Positions 9,427 to 19,962 of a stretch of DNA of 64,000 nt are shown here, in pieces (position 1 is the first letter of the stretch; each line of letters begins with the position of its first letter). The DNA is taken from positions 62,001-126,000 of the forward strand of contig NZ_CP051534.1 in the NCBI RefSeq assembly GCF_016748675.1, in the 5' to 3' direction. The translations under genes were made by a program, and so were the position numbers. The DNA comes from Helicobacter pylori. GTDB lineage: Bacteria > Campylobacterota > Campylobacteria > Campylobacterales > Helicobacteraceae. A model generated the notes under the pieces. It saw only the letters and a program-made list of their open reading frames with translations, was not told the origin of the DNA and ran no database searches.

Positions 9427-11135
9427 TAGAAAATGCTAAAGAGTTGCGCCAAGCTCACTTTATTGGCTGGTTTAGAAGTTACTTCTTTGCCATCCACGAA
9501 CACATGGTAAGTTTCAGGATTGACTTCAATGTGAGCGGTAGTGTCGTTGAATTGCATGTCTTTTTTAGTGATGTTTCTGCAATTTTTTACCGGCAACACT
9601 TGTCTTTCAAGCCCTAATTCTTCTTTAATGCCTTTGTCATAAGCCGCTTGAGACACAAAAGTGATGTTTGCATCGTATTTGGCTTTACCATGATGAGCGA
9701 ACATTTCTCTGTAATAAACCGGTTGTGGGGTAGGGATAGAAGCGTTCGCATCGCCCATTTGACTTAATGCAATGAACCCGCCTTTGATGATCATGTTGGG
9801 TTTTACGCCAAAGAATGCTGGACTCCACAATACCAAGTCAGCCACTTTGCCCACTTCTACAGAACCGACATACTCGCTAATCCCATGAGCGATCGCTGGG
9901 TTGATGGTGTATTTAGACAAGTAGCGTTTGATCCTAAAGTTGTCGTTATCGCCTTTTTCTTCTTTCAAGCGGCCAAATTCTTTTTTGTTTTTGTCAGCTG
10001 TTTGCCAAGTTCTGGTGATAACTTCACCCACACGGCCCATTGCTTGAGAGTCAGAACTGGTGATTGAGAAAATCCCCATGTCATGCAAAGTGTCTTCAGC
10101 CGCAATGGTTTGAGGGCGGATTCTTGAATCAGCGAACTGAACATCTTCTTTAATGCTTTTATCCAAGTGGTGGCACACCATAAGCATGTCCATATGCTCG
10201 GCTTCTGTGTTCACTGTGAAAGGGATAGTGGGGTTAGTGGAAGCGGGTAGGATGTTGTGTTCACCGGCCACTTTAATAATATCAGGAGCGTGTCCGCCGC
10301 CAGCACCCTCAGTGTGGAAAGTGTGCATAGTGCGTCCGGCAATAGCAGCCATAGTGTCTTCCACGCAACCAGCTTCATTCAAAGTGTCTGTGTGGATAGC
10401 GACTTGCACATCGTATTTGTCCGCAACATCTAGCGCATGATTGATTGCAGAAGGAGTGGTGCCCCAGTCTTCGTGGATTTTAAAGCCAATCGCACCAGCT
10501 TCAATTTGATCGGCTAAGCTCGCGTCGTTAGAAGCGTTACCTTTAGCTAAGAAACCTAAGTTCATAGAATATTCTTCAGCCGCTCTGAGCATCCATTTTA
10601 AGTTTCTTCTACCTGGAGTGATAGTAGTCGCGTTAGTGCCATCAGCAGGGCCAGTTCCGCCACCAATCATGGTTGTTACACCGCTTGCAAAAGCTGTAGG
10701 GATTTGTTGGGGTGAAATGAAGTGGATGTGTGTGTCAATACCACCAGCCGTTACGATCAAACCTTCACCGGCTAAGGCTTCAGTAGCAGGACCCACGCTA
10801 AGATTGTTTTTAACGCCATCTTGCATGTCTTTGTTACCGCCTTTACCAATGCCAGCGATTTTGCCGTCTTTAATACCAATATCCGCTTTATAAATACCGG
10901 TGTAATCCACGATTAAAGCGTTAGTGATGATCAAATCCAGTTCTTCTTTGCTAGGGTTGTTAGATTGGCTCATGCCTTCTCTTAGGGTTTTACCGCCGCC
11001 GAATTTAAGCTCTTCGCCATAAATGGTGTAGTCATGTTCTACTTCAGCGATCAAGTCTGTATCGCCCAATCTCACTTTATCGCCTGTAGTAGGGCCATAC
11101 ATAGAAACATATTCTTTTCTGCTAATCTTTTTCAT
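9426..11135 (-). CDS. ureB: Urease subunit UreB (catalytic alpha-type subunit)
   Basis: 569 residues. It hydrolyses urea to ammonia and carbamate in the cytoplasm as part of the large (UreA-UreB)12 assembly. Nickel ligands are visible: HIHF near 136-138, the carbamylated Lys in [11 protein letters not shown] (about 219), the His of VAIHTDT (about 248) and HTEGAGGGH (about 274), and the Asp in [11 protein letters not shown] (about 362). The flap MVCHHL carries the active-site Cys/His. It follows ureA after 3 bp. An antisense RNA to the ureB 5' region is known in H. pylori; a plus-strand TATAAA at 10886-10891 could drive it here. Confidence 0.99.
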
Positions 11136-11138
11136 TTC

Positions 11139-11855
11139 TTACTCCTTAATTGTTTTTACATAGTTGTCATCGCTTTTAGCGCCATGAAAACCACGCTCTT
11201 TAGCTCTGTGTAAAGCAATTTTTTTGCTTTCGTTATCGGCTTGCCTATCAACCAACGCGTTAAATCCAAAGATTCTTCTGTTACCGCCAATGTCAATCAA
11301 TTCTACGGATTTTTCTTCGCCAGGCTCAAACCTTACTGCTGTCCCACTCGCAATGTCTAAGCGTTTACCGAAAGTTTTTTCTCTGTCAAAGTCTAAGCAT
11401 CTATTCACTTCAAAGAAATGGAAGTGTGAGCCGATTTGAACCGGTCTGTCGCCAACATTTTTAACTTTCACGCTAACGGCTTTTTTGCCTTCGTTGATAG
11501 TGATGTCTTCATTTTTTAAGAACAACTCACCAGGAACCAATTTACCATTAGCCTCAATAGGGGTATGCACGGTTACGAGTTTGGTCCCATCAGGAAACAT
11601 CGCTTCAATACCCACTTCATGAATCATGCTTGCCACACCATCCATCACATCATCCGGTTTTAAAAGAGTGCGCCCTTCTTGCATCAATTCAGCCGCAGTC
11701 TTTTTACCAGCTCTCGCTTCTTCCATAATATGGGCACTAATCAAAGCTACCGCTTCCACATAGTTAAGCTTAATGCCTTTTTCTTTGCGTTTTTTAGCCA
11801 ATTCTCCAGCGTAGTGGAGCATCAACTTGTCTAACTCTTTTGGGGTGAGTTTCAT
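11139..11855 (-). CDS. ureA: Urease subunit UreA (fused gamma-beta)
   Basis: 238 residues. The gamma-like domain (residues 1 to about 100, [20 protein letters not shown]) is fused to a beta-like domain (about 105-238, [32 protein letters not shown]), as is typical for Helicobacter; in most bacteria these are two proteins. It is the structural partner of UreB and the first gene of the operon. A TAGGAGAATGAG ribosome binding site precedes the ATG. Expression is nickel- and acid-responsive through the upstream region. Confidence 0.99.
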   Translation of the reverse strand: MKLTPKELDKLMLHYAGELAKKRKEKGIKLNYVEAVALISAHIMEEARAGKKTAAELMQEGRTLLKPDDVMDGVASMIHEVGIEAMFPDGTKLVTVHTPIEANGKLVPGELFLKNEDITINEGKKAVSVKVKNVGDRPVQIGSHFHFFEVNRCLDFDREKTFGKRLDIASGTAVRFEPGEEKSVELIDIGGNRRIFGFNALVDRQADNESKKIALHRAKERGFHGAKSDDNYVKTIKE

Positions 11856-11917
11856 CTCATTCTCCTATTCTTAAAGTGTTTTTCCTTGAAGACATAACGA
11901 AATCAAGGTTGGATGTA

Positions 11918-11923
11918 ATTGTA
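11918..11923 (-). promoter_or_regulatory. ureA: ureA promoter -10 (TACAAT)
   Basis: TACAAT on the minus strand lies about 63 bp upstream of the ureA ATG and fits the known sigma80 promoter of the urease operon. No clear -35 is present, as is usual in H. pylori. Confidence 0.75.
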
Positions 11924-11962
11924 GCAATGTTTTGATTTACTAAGATTAACAGAAGCGTTCAT

Positions 11963-11997
11963 TAACTAATTATTATTTAAAATGAATTAGTGTTATA
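11963..11997 (-). promoter_or_regulatory. NikR-type operator upstream of ureA
   Basis: An AT-rich imperfect inverted repeat upstream of the -10 contains taactaattattat and gaattagtgttata, the layout of the H. pylori NikR operator that activates ureA with nickel. ArsR (acid response) binds the same neighbourhood in published work; its site cannot be resolved by eye. Confidence 0.65.
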
Positions 11998-12108
11998 GTT
12001 TTGAAGCGTTATAAAATCGTTATTGGAAGCGCGTTTAATACCCCTTTAGAATTTATAAAGATCAAAAACTCGCAAAAAAATGAGAATTAAAATTGGAGTG
12101 AGTGATAA

Positions 12109-12184
12109 TGGTGGCCACGACTGGACTTGAACCAGCGGCCACTACCATGTCAAGGTAGTGCTCTACCAACTGAGCTACGCGACC
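12109..12184 (-). tRNA. tRNA-Val (GAC)
   Basis: A 76-nt cloverleaf on the minus strand. The acceptor GGTCGCG pairs with CGTGGCC. The D arm contains AGCTCAGTTGGTAGAGC, the anticodon loop is TTGACAT (anticodon GAC) on an ACTACC/GGTAGT stem, and the T loop is TTCAAGT. The CCA is encoded. It lies between ureA and lspA. Confidence 0.96.
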
Positions 12185-12201
12185 TTTATTAAAAAGGGCA
12201 A

Positions 12202-12675
12202 TTATGCCTTAATTTTGTTTTGTTTTTGCTTAAAAAAGAATTGTTTCAACAATAAAACGCCCACGCCCACATCTATCATGACATCAGCGAAATTAAAAAT
12301 GGCAAAATCAAAGCCATAATGATAATACACATAATCCACCACGCCCCCATGCACAAACCGGTCTAAAACATTAGAAGCCCCAGCGCCAAACACCATGCCA
12401 AACTCTATCGCATGGTTTTTAAAAAGCTCCTTTTGGCGCATTAAAAAGATAAAAAGCCCTAAAATCAAAAGGATTTGCAAGTATTTCAAACCCCCCTCTA
12501 AAAAACTGAGCAAGGAAAACGCCACGCCTTTATTGAACACTAAAACAATATCTATAATCAAACTTTCATAGCGAAACCCCTCTAAAATAGCGTATTTAAT
12601 CGCTTGATCCACGCCAAAAATAAGGGAAAAAACCCCTATAAAAACCAACAGGCTTTTTGGGGTGGTTTTTAGCAC
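12202..12675 (-). CDS. lspA: Lipoprotein signal peptidase (signal peptidase II)
   Basis: 157 residues, inner-membrane aspartyl protease with four hydrophobic helices. It cleaves the signal peptide of diacylglyceryl-modified prolipoproteins. The two catalytic Asp motifs are visible: [16 protein letters not shown] and [11 protein letters not shown]. The gene overlaps the end of glmM by 7 bp, so the two are cotranscribed. Confidence 0.96.
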   Translation of the reverse strand: MLKTTPKSLLVFIGVFSLIFGVDQAIKYAILEGFRYESLIIDIVLVFNKGVAFSLLSFLEGGLKYLQILLILGLFIFLMRQKELFKNHAIEFGMVFGAGASNVLDRFVHGGVVDYVYYHYGFDFAIFNFADVMIDVGVGVLLLKQFFFKQKQNKIKA

Positions 12676-14006
12676 AAATGCCCTTCAAAAAATTCTTTCA
12701 ATTCTTGCATTTTGGATTCTAAAAGTTTTTCATCTTTAGCTTCTAAGAGGATGCGTAATTTGTTTTCAGTGCCGCTATAGCGGATCAAATGGCGGATTTC
12801 TAGTTGGTCTAATTCTTTTAAAAGAGCGCTATAACCTTTCAGGCTTTCTAAAGGAGGCTTTTTTTGGACATTCAAATTCACTAGGCTTTGGGGGTATAAT
12901 TCAAAGGGGTTTAGCGCAACAGAGCTCACAAGCCTGCTTTCTAACACTAACGCGCTCACTTGCAAAGCGCACACCAAGCCATCGCCGGTTTTAGCGTAAT
13001 CGCTAAAAATGATATGCCCGCTTTGCTCGCCTCCAAAATTGGCTTTATTCAATCGCATGCATTCGCTCACAAACTTATCCCCAATCGCGCAATGCTTCAA
13101 TTCTAAATCTTGGGATTTTAAGTATTCTTTAAGGGCTAAATTACTCATGTTTGTAGCGACAATTGCTTGAGAAGAAAGGGCGTTTTTAGATTTTTGATAA
13201 ACCCCTAACACCCCTAAAAGCTTATCCCCATGCACGATATTCCCTAAATTATCCACCACCACTAGCCTATCCGCATCGCCATCAAAAGCAAAGCCTAAAT
13301 CCGCGCGGTATTTTTTCACTTCCTGACTCAATTGGTTAGGGTGTAAAGCCCCGCATTGCTCATTAATGTTACACCCATTAGGCTCATCATTAATCACTAA
13401 CACATCAGCCCCAAGCTCGCTAAAAACGACCGGAGCCACCTTATAAGCCGCGCCATTAGCGGTATCTAGCACGATCCTTAAATTTTGTAAATTCAAATGT
13501 TTGGGGAAAGAGTGTTTTAAATGCACGATATAGCGCCCTATGACATCGTCTATCCTTTTAGCGCTACCGACGCTCTCGCCCACTTTATAACTAGAATGCA
13601 GTAATCCTTCATCATGAAAGATTTCTTCAATCGCTCTTTCTTCTTCTTCTTTAAGCTTATAGCCATAAGAATTGAAAAACTTAATGCCATTGTCTTCAAA
13701 AGGGTTGTGGCTCGCGCTTATCATAATGCCTGCATCACAGCGCATGTCTTCGGTTAAAAACGCGATCGCAGGGGTAGGCATAGGCCCTATTTGGATCACG
13801 TTATAGCCTATGGAAGTGAGAGCGCTCACTAAAGCGTTTTCTACCATATAGCCGCTTTTTCTGGTGTCTTTACCGATTAGAATTTTATTCGTTTGAGAAT
13901 GTTTTTTAAAATACAATCCGGCAGCAATGCCTAAACGCATCACAAACATGGGGGTGAGTTTCACCCCTGCTTTACCCCTCACGCCATCAGTCCCAAAAAT
14001 TTTCAT
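12669..14006 (-). CDS. glmM: Phosphoglucosamine mutase GlmM (formerly UreC)
   Basis: 445 residues. It converts glucosamine-6-phosphate to glucosamine-1-phosphate for UDP-GlcNAc, peptidoglycan and LPS. The phosphoserine loop ISASHNP is at about residues 98-104. The metal-binding DGDADR lies near 240, the sugar-binding GGEQSGH near 324, and the phosphate-binding RYSGTEN near 410. It is divergent from rpsT (90 bp apart) and overlaps lspA. The old name ureC is misleading: it has no urease role. Confidence 0.98.
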   Translation of the reverse strand: MKIFGTDGVRGKAGVKLTPMFVMRLGIAAGLYFKKHSQTNKILIGKDTRKSGYMVENALVSALTSIGYNVIQIGPMPTPAIAFLTEDMRCDAGIMISASHNPFEDNGIKFFNSYGYKLKEEEERAIEEIFHDEGLLHSSYKVGESVGSAKRIDDVIGRYIVHLKHSFPKHLNLQNLRIVLDTANGAAYKVAPVVFSELGADVLVINDEPNGCNINEQCGALHPNQLSQEVKKYRADLGFAFDGDADRLVVVDNLGNIVHGDKLLGVLGVYQKSKNALSSQAIVATNMSNLALKEYLKSQDLELKHCAIGDKFVSECMRLNKANFGGEQSGHIIFSDYAKTGDGLVCALQVSALVLESRLVSSVALNPFELYPQSLVNLNVQKKPPLESLKGYSALLKELDQLEIRHLIRYSGTENKLRILLEAKDEKLLESKMQELKEFFEGHLC

Positions 14007-14049
14007 CGTTATTGAATACCTTTTAAACTATTTTTAATCAATTTTTAGA

Positions 14050-14055
14050 TAGAAT
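14050..14055 (+). promoter_or_regulatory. rpsT: rpsT promoter -10 (TAGAAT)
   Basis: TAGAAT lies 41 bp before the rpsT ATG in the short divergent gap with glmM. No clear -35 is seen. Confidence 0.5.
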
Positions 14056-14095
14056 TATGCCAAATTTTACATTACAAAGGGATTAAAACAAGGCT

Positions 14096-14365
14096 ATGGC
14101 AAATCATAAGTCCGCAGAAAAGCGAATCAGACAGACCATTAAAAGAACCGAGCGCAACAGGTTCTATAAAACTAAAATTAAAAATATCATTAAGGCCGTG
14201 CGTGAAGCGGTCGCTGTCAATGATGTAGCAAAAGCTCAAGAGCGTTTGAAGATCGCTAATAAAGAGTTGCATAAATTTGTCAGCAAGGGGATTTTAAAGA
14301 AAAACACCGCTTCTAGAAAAGTTTCAAGGCTTAACGCTTCAGTGAAAAAAATCGCTCTCGCTTAG
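14096..14365 (+). CDS. rpsT: 30S ribosomal protein S20
   Basis: 89 residues, highly basic and helical, starting [21 protein letters not shown], the S20 signature; it binds 16S rRNA early in 30S assembly. An AAGG ribosome binding site precedes the ATG. prfA follows after 125 bp. Confidence 0.97.
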   Translation: MANHKSAEKRIRQTIKRTERNRFYKTKIKNIIKAVREAVAVNDVAKAQERLKIANKELHKFVSKGILKKNTASRKVSRLNASVKKIALA

Positions 14366-14490
14366 TTTTAAGGCGTTTTTTAACTTCTTTAAGCTCAGTA
14401 ACGGGTTTTTATTATTGGGCTTCTTTTTAAGTTTTGCGTTTTTTAGATTGTTGCATCTTTTTATTCACATCTTTTTATAGGTAGTTTTGC

Positions 14491-15549
14491 ATGTCTATTC
14501 TAGCCGAAAAGCTTTCTTCCATTCTCAAACGATACGACGAACTCACAGCGTTGCTTTCCAGCACTGAAGTGGTTAGCGACATTAAAAAACTCACCGAATT
14601 GAGCAAAGAGCAAAGCTCCATTGAAGAAATCTCTATAGCGAGTAAGGAGTATTTGAGCGTTTTAGAGAATATCAAAGAAAATAAAGAGCTTTTAGAAGAC
14701 AAGGAATTGAGCGAACTGGCTAAAGAAGAGTTAAAAATTTTAGAAATCCAAAAAAGCGATCTAGAAATTGCCATTAAGCAACTCCTTATCCCCAAAGACC
14801 CTAACGACGATAAAAACATTTATTTAGAGTTAAGAGCCGGCACGGGGGGCGATGAAGCGGGCATTTTTGTAGGGGATTTGTTTAAGGCGTATTGCCGTTA
14901 TGCGGATTTGAAAAAATGGAAAGTAGAGGTAGTGAGCTCTAGCGAAAACAGCGTGGGGGGCTATAAAGAAATCATTGTTTTGATTAAGGGCAAGGGCGTG
15001 TATTCAAGGCTCAAATTTGAAGCAGGCACGCATCGAGTCCAAAGAGTCCCTGAGACAGAATCTCAAGGGCGCATCCACACTTCCGCTATCACAGTAGCGA
15101 TCATGCCTGAAGTGGATGATGTGGAAGTTACTCTCAACCCTGGCGATTTAAAGATTGAAGTGTTTCGCGCTGGTGGGCATGGGGGGCAATGCGTCAATAC
15201 TACAGACTCTGCGGTGCGCATCACGCACCTCCCCACTAATATCAGCGTGAGCATGCAAGATGAAAAATCCCAGCATAAAAACAAGGACAAAGCCCTAAAA
15301 ATCTTAAAAGCGCGCCTTTATGAAAAACAAATTGAAGAGCAACAGCTCGCTAACGCTAAAGACCGAAAGGAGCAAGTGGGTAGTGGGGACAGGAGTGAAA
15401 GGATCCGCACTTATAATTACCCGCAAAACCGCTTGAGCGAACATAGAATCAATTTAACTCTGTATAGTTTAGAAGAAATCATGCTTTCAGGGAATTTAGA
15501 TGAAGTGATTAACCCTTTAATCGCCCACGCCCAAAGCCAGTTTGAATGA
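14491..15549 (+). CDS. prfA: Peptide chain release factor 1
   Basis: 352 residues, class I release factor for UAA and UAG. The codon-recognition motif PET lies in [17 protein letters not shown] (the PxT tripeptide). The peptidyl-tRNA hydrolysis GGQ lies in [10 protein letters not shown] at about residue 230. The coiled N-terminal domain and C-terminal helix are complete. It lies downstream of rpsT in the same direction. Followed by a 396-bp gap. Confidence 0.98.
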   Translation: MSILAEKLSSILKRYDELTALLSSTEVVSDIKKLTELSKEQSSIEEISIASKEYLSVLENIKENKELLEDKELSELAKEELKILEIQKSDLEIAIKQLLIPKDPNDDKNIYLELRAGTGGDEAGIFVGDLFKAYCRYADLKKWKVEVVSSSENSVGGYKEIIVLIKGKGVYSRLKFEAGTHRVQRVPETESQGRIHTSAITVAIMPEVDDVEVTLNPGDLKIEVFRAGGHGGQCVNTTDSAVRITHLPTNISVSMQDEKSQHKNKDKALKILKARLYEKQIEEQQLANAKDRKEQVGSGDRSERIRTYNYPQNRLSEHRINLTLYSLEEIMLSGNLDEVINPLIAHAQSQFE

Positions 15550-15945
15550 GATTTTTACACGATACGACAAAAGCGATAAAACACCCAAGTATTTTTTAAG
15601 ATAGCTACCCGCTACGACCAAAAACCCTAAAAGCTCTAAATTTTCGCCCCACACAAAAACAGCGTAAAAGCTTCATAAAATCTAGTTATAAATATAATTT
15701 TAAATTCTATATATATATCAATACACTTTTAAAATAAAAATGTTATTCAATCCATTTTGTAACAAAAAATTCACTTTTTTGTGGTATAACTCCAAAGCTC
15801 ACATTATAAGAGCGAATTGTATTTTGTAAAAGCGAACATATTAGGGACAACTCTCAAATTTTGGTAATCCCCTATATTTTTGCGCCATAGCATGAATGCA
15901 ATAAAAAAAGAAATCCTTAGGATTTCTCACATTAAGGAGTTTTAA
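15550..15945 (+). other. Intergenic region upstream of the secreted-protein/horA pair
   Basis: 396 bp, very AT-rich, with no credible gene. It holds a TATAAC at 15785-15790 as a possible -10, a run of short AT repeats (tatatata around 15710), an 8-bp hairpin at 15909-15927, and a strong AAGGAG at 15934-15939 before the next ATG. Confidence 0.6.
15909..15927. promoter_or_regulatory. Leader hairpin before the small secreted protein
   Basis: agaaatcc and ggatttct form a perfect 8-bp stem around TTA. On the plus strand it sits just 5' of the Shine-Dalgarno AAGGAG and could modulate initiation. On the minus strand it is followed by a run of seven T, so it would equally terminate antisense transcripts. 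Its role is not determined. Confidence 0.5.
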
Positions 15946-16203
15946 ATGAAAAAAGTTTTTTTAGGTATGGCATTAGCCTTTAGTGTGTCTATGGCAGAAA
16001 AAAGCGGCGCGTTTTTAGGAGGGGGGTTTCAATATTCTAATTTAGAAAACCAAAACACCACCCGCACCCCAGGCGCTAACAATAACACCCCGATAGACAC
16101 TTCAATGTTTGGTAGCAATCAAACAGCTCCAGCCCAAGAAACGCCAAGCGCTTCTAAACCGGACACTAAAGTCAATCCAAGCGCAAGCTGGATGAAAAAA
16201 TAA
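15946..16203 (+). CDS. Small secreted protein with an OMP-like N-terminus
   Basis: 85 residues. A signal peptide (MKKVFLGMALAFSVSMA) is followed by EKSGAFLGGGFQYSNLENQ, a beta-strand typical of the first strand of H. pylori outer-membrane proteins, then a low-complexity Asn/Thr/Pro tail ending WMKK. It has a strong AAGGAG ribosome binding site. It stops 10 bp before the horA-type gene, in a different frame. It may be a degraded remnant of an outer-membrane gene or a real small exported protein; I cannot decide. Confidence 0.6.
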   Translation: MKKVFLGMALAFSVSMAEKSGAFLGGGFQYSNLENQNTTRTPGANNNTPIDTSMFGSNQTAPAQETPSASKPDTKVNPSASWMKK

Positions 16204-16213
16204 GAAAGAAGTT

Positions 16214-17970
16214 ATGAAAAAGTCATTCAAAAAATTAGGCTTTGTCTCTTTGGCGGCTAGTGGCGTGCTTTTAGGGAGCATGAACGCTACCGATTTAGAA
16301 ACCTACGCAGCATTGCAAAAATCATCGCATGTTTTTGGTAATTATGCTGAAAAGGATAAGGATAGTAAATTAACAAGCGATTCACCAACGCAACAACAAG
16401 CCCAAAAAGCAGCCCAAAACACTGCTCAAAGCGACAGCCAAGAAGCGACAACGCTTGAAAACACCGCTTCTACTGACAACACAACCGCCACAACTGATGA
16501 AACTTATACAAAAAGCGCTGACACTACTGTAGCTGGTGCGGCTAAACAAGTAGAAACCGATAACACAGCCGTTCAAAACGATGAAAAAACTTTAAAAACA
16601 GATGTAGCTAAAGTTCAAGCTGATGCTAGTGCTAAAGATTTTGATGAAACCACTTTTAAAGCCGATCAACAAGCAGAGCAAACCGCTGAAACAAATTTAC
16701 AAAAGGCTGAAGAACAGCTCACTAACGATCAAAACGCTTTAAACACAGATTTACAAGATCAGACGAAAACACCAACCCCAACAACCCCACCAACTAAAGA
16801 GGAACCAAAACACACCGCTTCAAGCGGCACACCACCAGCTCCAGAAACCCCACCAGCTAAAAAAGATGAAACAACTGGCATACCAAGCGCTAGCGGGAGT
16901 TCTGTGGCAAGCCAGCTAACCAAAGACACCACTATGGTTAATAATCTTAAGAGCGTGAGCGTGAGTGCTATGAACACCACTTTAAGTGGGGTAGAAACCA
17001 TGTCTCAACAGAGTGCAACGATTGGCAACCTTTTGAATAGCAGCACCGATTTAAGCAGTGTGATTTCCAATGCTCAAGGCTTAAGCAGTGCGTTTAGCGC
17101 GTTAGAAAGCGCTCAAAACACTCTAAAAGGCTATTTAAATTCTTCTAGCGCGACGATCGGGCAATTGACAAACGGATCTAATGCGGTCGTGGGCGCGTTA
17201 GATAAAGCTATCAATCAAGTGGATATGGCTTTGGCCGATCTTAGTGCAGCTGATACGCAAAAAACGCAAGCCGTTACGCTTGCGACTACCGGTAGTAGCA
17301 CAACTAACAGCACAACGACAGATGCCATCAATTTCTTAAACGCGCTAAAAAGCAATCTAATGGCTCAAAAAGACGCTTTCATGAATGTGCATAAAAACAT
17401 TCAAACCGCTGTCGCTCAAGCCCAAGCAACCTACACGCCAAGCGCGATCAACACCAATAATTACGGGCAAATGTATGGGGTAGATGCGATGGCAGGGTAT
17501 AAGTGGTTCTTTGGTAAAACCAAACGCTTTGGCTTTAGGTCTTAGTGGGGAGCCAGCTTGGAATCATGGAAGGCGCGTCTCAAGTGAATGACTTCACTTA
17601 TGGCGTGGGCTTTGATGCGCTCTATAACTTCTATGAAAGTAAAGAGGGCTATAACACAGCAGGGTTGTTCTTAGGCTTTGGGTTAGGAGGGGATTCGTTT
17701 ATCGTTCAAGGAGAGAGCTACTTAAAATCTCAAATGCACATTTGCAACAACACCATAGGCTGTTCAGCGAGCATGAACACGAGCTATTTCCAAATGCCTG
17801 TTGAATTTGGTTTTAGGAGCAATTTTTCTAAACACAGCGGGATTGAAGTGGGCTTTAAATTGCCTTTATTCACTAACCAATTCTATAAGGAAAGGGGCGT
17901 AGATGGATCAGTAGACGTGTTCTATAAAAGGAACTTCTCTATCTATTTCAACTATATGATCAACTTCTAA
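16214..17970 (+). pseudogene. horA: Hor-family outer membrane protein, split in two frames (horA)
   Basis: The first frame (16214-17545, 443 aa) has a signal peptide and the Hor N-terminus TDLETYAALQKSSHVFGNYAE. A long Thr/Ala/Gln/Pro-rich linker and a helical passenger follow, then the start of the barrel (AGYKWFFGKTKRFGFRS), ending at TAG 17543-17545. The second frame (17545-17970) resumes with VGSQLGIMEGASQVNDF and runs through the barrel to the terminal Phe of FNYMINF. Other Hop/Hor proteins have about a dozen residues (SYGYY...) between these points, so a small frame-changing deletion at about 17540 is likely. 26695 also lists this locus as two genes (HP0078/HP0079). Barrel insertion is not expected from either piece. 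Confidence 0.8.
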
Positions 17971-18183
17971 GCCTTTCTCTTCTTTCCAATAGAGGGTTTT
18001 CTCTCTGTTGGTTTCTTTTTTCTTTTTTTGTGGTGTTTGTTTTGTTGTGTTGGGGGGTTAGGTTTTTGTTTAAGAAAGTTTTTTAAAACTAAAGAAGCGC
18101 TTAAAACAGAACCTTTTGTTTTTTAGGTTTTATTTTTTACTTTGGCTTGTTTTCAAAAATCATTTTGATTTCTAAAAATAGTC

Positions 18184-18189
18184 TATAAT
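18184..18189 (+). promoter_or_regulatory. Promoter -10 (TATAAT) of the Asp/Asn-rich protein gene
   Basis: A perfect TATAAT sits 30 bp before the ATG at 18220, with an AAGG ribosome binding site in between. Confidence 0.65.
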
Positions 18190-18219
18190 GCTCGCAAGAG
18201 ATATTTTTTAAGGTTATCA

Positions 18220-19962
18220 ATGAAAGCTATAAAAATACTTTTTATAATGACACTCAGTTTGAACGCTATCAGCGTGAATAGGGCGTTGTTTGATTTAAAA
18301 GATTCGCAATTAAAAGGGGAATTAACGCCAAAAATAGTGAATTTTGGGGGTTATAAAAGCAGCACCAAAGAGTGGGGAGCTAGCGCTTTAAACTATATCA
18401 ATGCGGCTAATGGCGATGCGAAAAAATTCAGTGCGTTAGTGGAAAAAATGCGTTTTAACTCCGGTATCTTGGGGAATTTTAGAGCGCATGCGCGTTTGAG
18501 GCAAGCCCTAAAATTGCAAAAGAATTTGAAATATTGCCTTAAAATCATCGCTAGGGATTCTTTTTATAGTTACCGCACCGGTATTTATATCCCCTTAGGC
18601 ATTTCTTTAAAAGATCAAAAAACGGCTCAAAAAATGCTCGCTGATTTGAGCGTGGTAGGGGCGTATCTTAAAAAACAACAAGAGAATGAAAAGGCTCAAA
18701 GCCCTTATTACAGGAGCAACAACTATTACAACTCTTACTATAGCCCTTATTATGGCATGTATGGCATGTATGGAATGGGAATGTATGGTATGTATGGTAT
18801 GGGCATGTATGATTTTTATGACTTTTATGATGGCATGTATGGATTCTACCCTAACATGTTTTTCATGATGCAAGTTCAAGATTACTTGATGTTAGAAAAT
18901 TATATGTATGCGATCGATCAAGAAGAGATTTTAGACCATGACGATTCTCTTAATCAACTTGATACGCCTACTGATGATGACAGAGATGATAAGGATGATA
19001 AATCCTTACAGCAGGCTAATCTCATGAGTTTTTATCGTGATCCTAAATTCAGCAAAGGCATTCAAACCAACCGCTTGAATAGCGCTTTAGTCAATTTAGA
19101 CAACAGCCGCATGCTCAAAGACAATTCGCTTTTCCACACTAAAGCCATGCCCACTAAAAGCGTGGATGCGATAACTTCTCAAGCCAAAGAGCTTAACCAT
19201 TTAGTGGGGCAAATCAAAGGAATGAAGCAAGACGGGGCGAGCCCTAGTAAGATTGATTCAGTGGTCAATAAAGCTATGGAAGTGAGGGATAAATTAGACA
19301 ACAACCTCAACCAATTAGACAATGACTTAAAAGATCAAAAAGGGCTTTCAAGCGAGCAACAAGCTCAAGTGGATAAAGCCCTAGACAGCGTGCAACAATT
19401 AAGCCATAGCAGCGATGTGGTGGGGAATTATTTAGACGGGAGTTTGAAAATTGATGGCGATGACAGAGACGATTTGAATGATGCGATGAATAACCCTATG
19501 CAACAACCTGTGCAACAAACGCCTATTAACAACATGGACAACACCCGTGCAAATGACAGCAAAGATCAAGGGGGTAACGCGCTCATAAACCCTAACAACA
19601 CCACCAACGATGATCACAACGATGATCACATGGACACTAACACCACTGACACCGGCAACGCAAACGACACCCCCACTGATGATAAAGATGCTAGCGGCAA
19701 CAATACCGGCGATATGAATAACACCGATACCGGCAATACGGACACTGGTAACACCGATACCGGTAACACTGATGATATGAGCAACATGAACAACGGCAAC
19801 GATGATGCGGGTAACGCTAATGATGACATGAACAACGCCAACGACATGGGCGATGACATGAACAACGCCAACGACATGAACGATGACATGGGTAATGGCA
19901 ACGATGACATGGGCGATATGGGGGACATGAACGACGACATGGGTGGCGATATGGGGAATTGA
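18220..19962 (+). CDS. Secreted Asp/Asn-rich low-complexity protein
   Basis: 580 residues that I cannot assign to a family. An N-terminal signal-like segment (MKAIKILFIMTLSLNAISV) precedes a globular region to about residue 150. Then comes a Tyr/Met/Gly-rich repeat tract (residues about 160-210, repeated GMYGMYGMGMY). A helical region with coiled-coil character follows (about 290-410). A very acidic C-terminal 150 residues is built of short repeats: DTGNTDTGNTD, then DDMNNANDMGDDMNN. The C-terminal composition suggests a disordered, possibly calcium- or metal-binding surface region. A shorter GMYGGMGMYG tract occurs in the lipoprotein at 35610. It lies convergent to tlpC. Confidence 0.75.
   Translation: MKAIKILFIMTLSLNAISVNRALFDLKDSQLKGELTPKIVNFGGYKSSTKEWGASALNYINAANGDAKKFSALVEKMRFNSGILGNFRAHARLRQALKLQKNLKYCLKIIARDSFYSYRTGIYIPLGISLKDQKTAQKMLADLSVVGAYLKKQQENEKAQSPYYRSNNYYNSYYSPYYGMYGMYGMGMYGMYGMGMYDFYDFYDGMYGFYPNMFFMMQVQDYLMLENYMYAIDQEEILDHDDSLNQLDTPTDDDRDDKDDKSLQQANLMSFYRDPKFSKGIQTNRLNSALVNLDNSRMLKDNSLFHTKAMPTKSVDAITSQAKELNHLVGQIKGMKQDGASPSKIDSVVNKAMEVRDKLDNNLNQLDNDLKDQKGLSSEQQAQVDKALDSVQQLSHSSDVVGNYLDGSLKIDGDDRDDLNDAMNNPMQQPVQQTPINNMDNTRANDSKDQGGNALINPNNTTNDDHNDDHMDTNTTDTGNANDTPTDDKDASGNNTGDMNNTDTGNTDTGNTDTGNTDDMSNMNNGNDDAGNANDDMNNANDMGDDMNNANDMNDDMGNGNDDMGDMGDMNDDMGGDMGN
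18750..18842 (+). repeat. GMYGMY-coding short tandem repeats
   Basis: Repeats of ggcatgtat / ggtatgtat with small variants inside the preceding gene encode the Tyr/Met/Gly tract. The unit is a multiple of three, so length changes keep the frame. Confidence 0.85.
19630..19959 (+). repeat. Asp/Asn/Met-coding degenerate repeats
   Basis: Imperfect in-frame repeats of gataccggcaacac-like and aacgccaacgacatg-like units encode the acidic C-terminus. They are prone to in-frame expansion or contraction. Confidence 0.8.

Noticed and set aside
15785..15927. Small RNA gene in the gap before horA
   Set aside because: A TATAAC and a hairpin are present, but the hairpin has no T-run on the plus strand, so there is no independent support for an RNA gene.
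19626..19940. Open frame antisense to the Asp/Asn-rich repeats
   Set aside because: It is a consequence of the repetitive sequence on the other strand (Met/Ser/Leu repeats) without a start signal.
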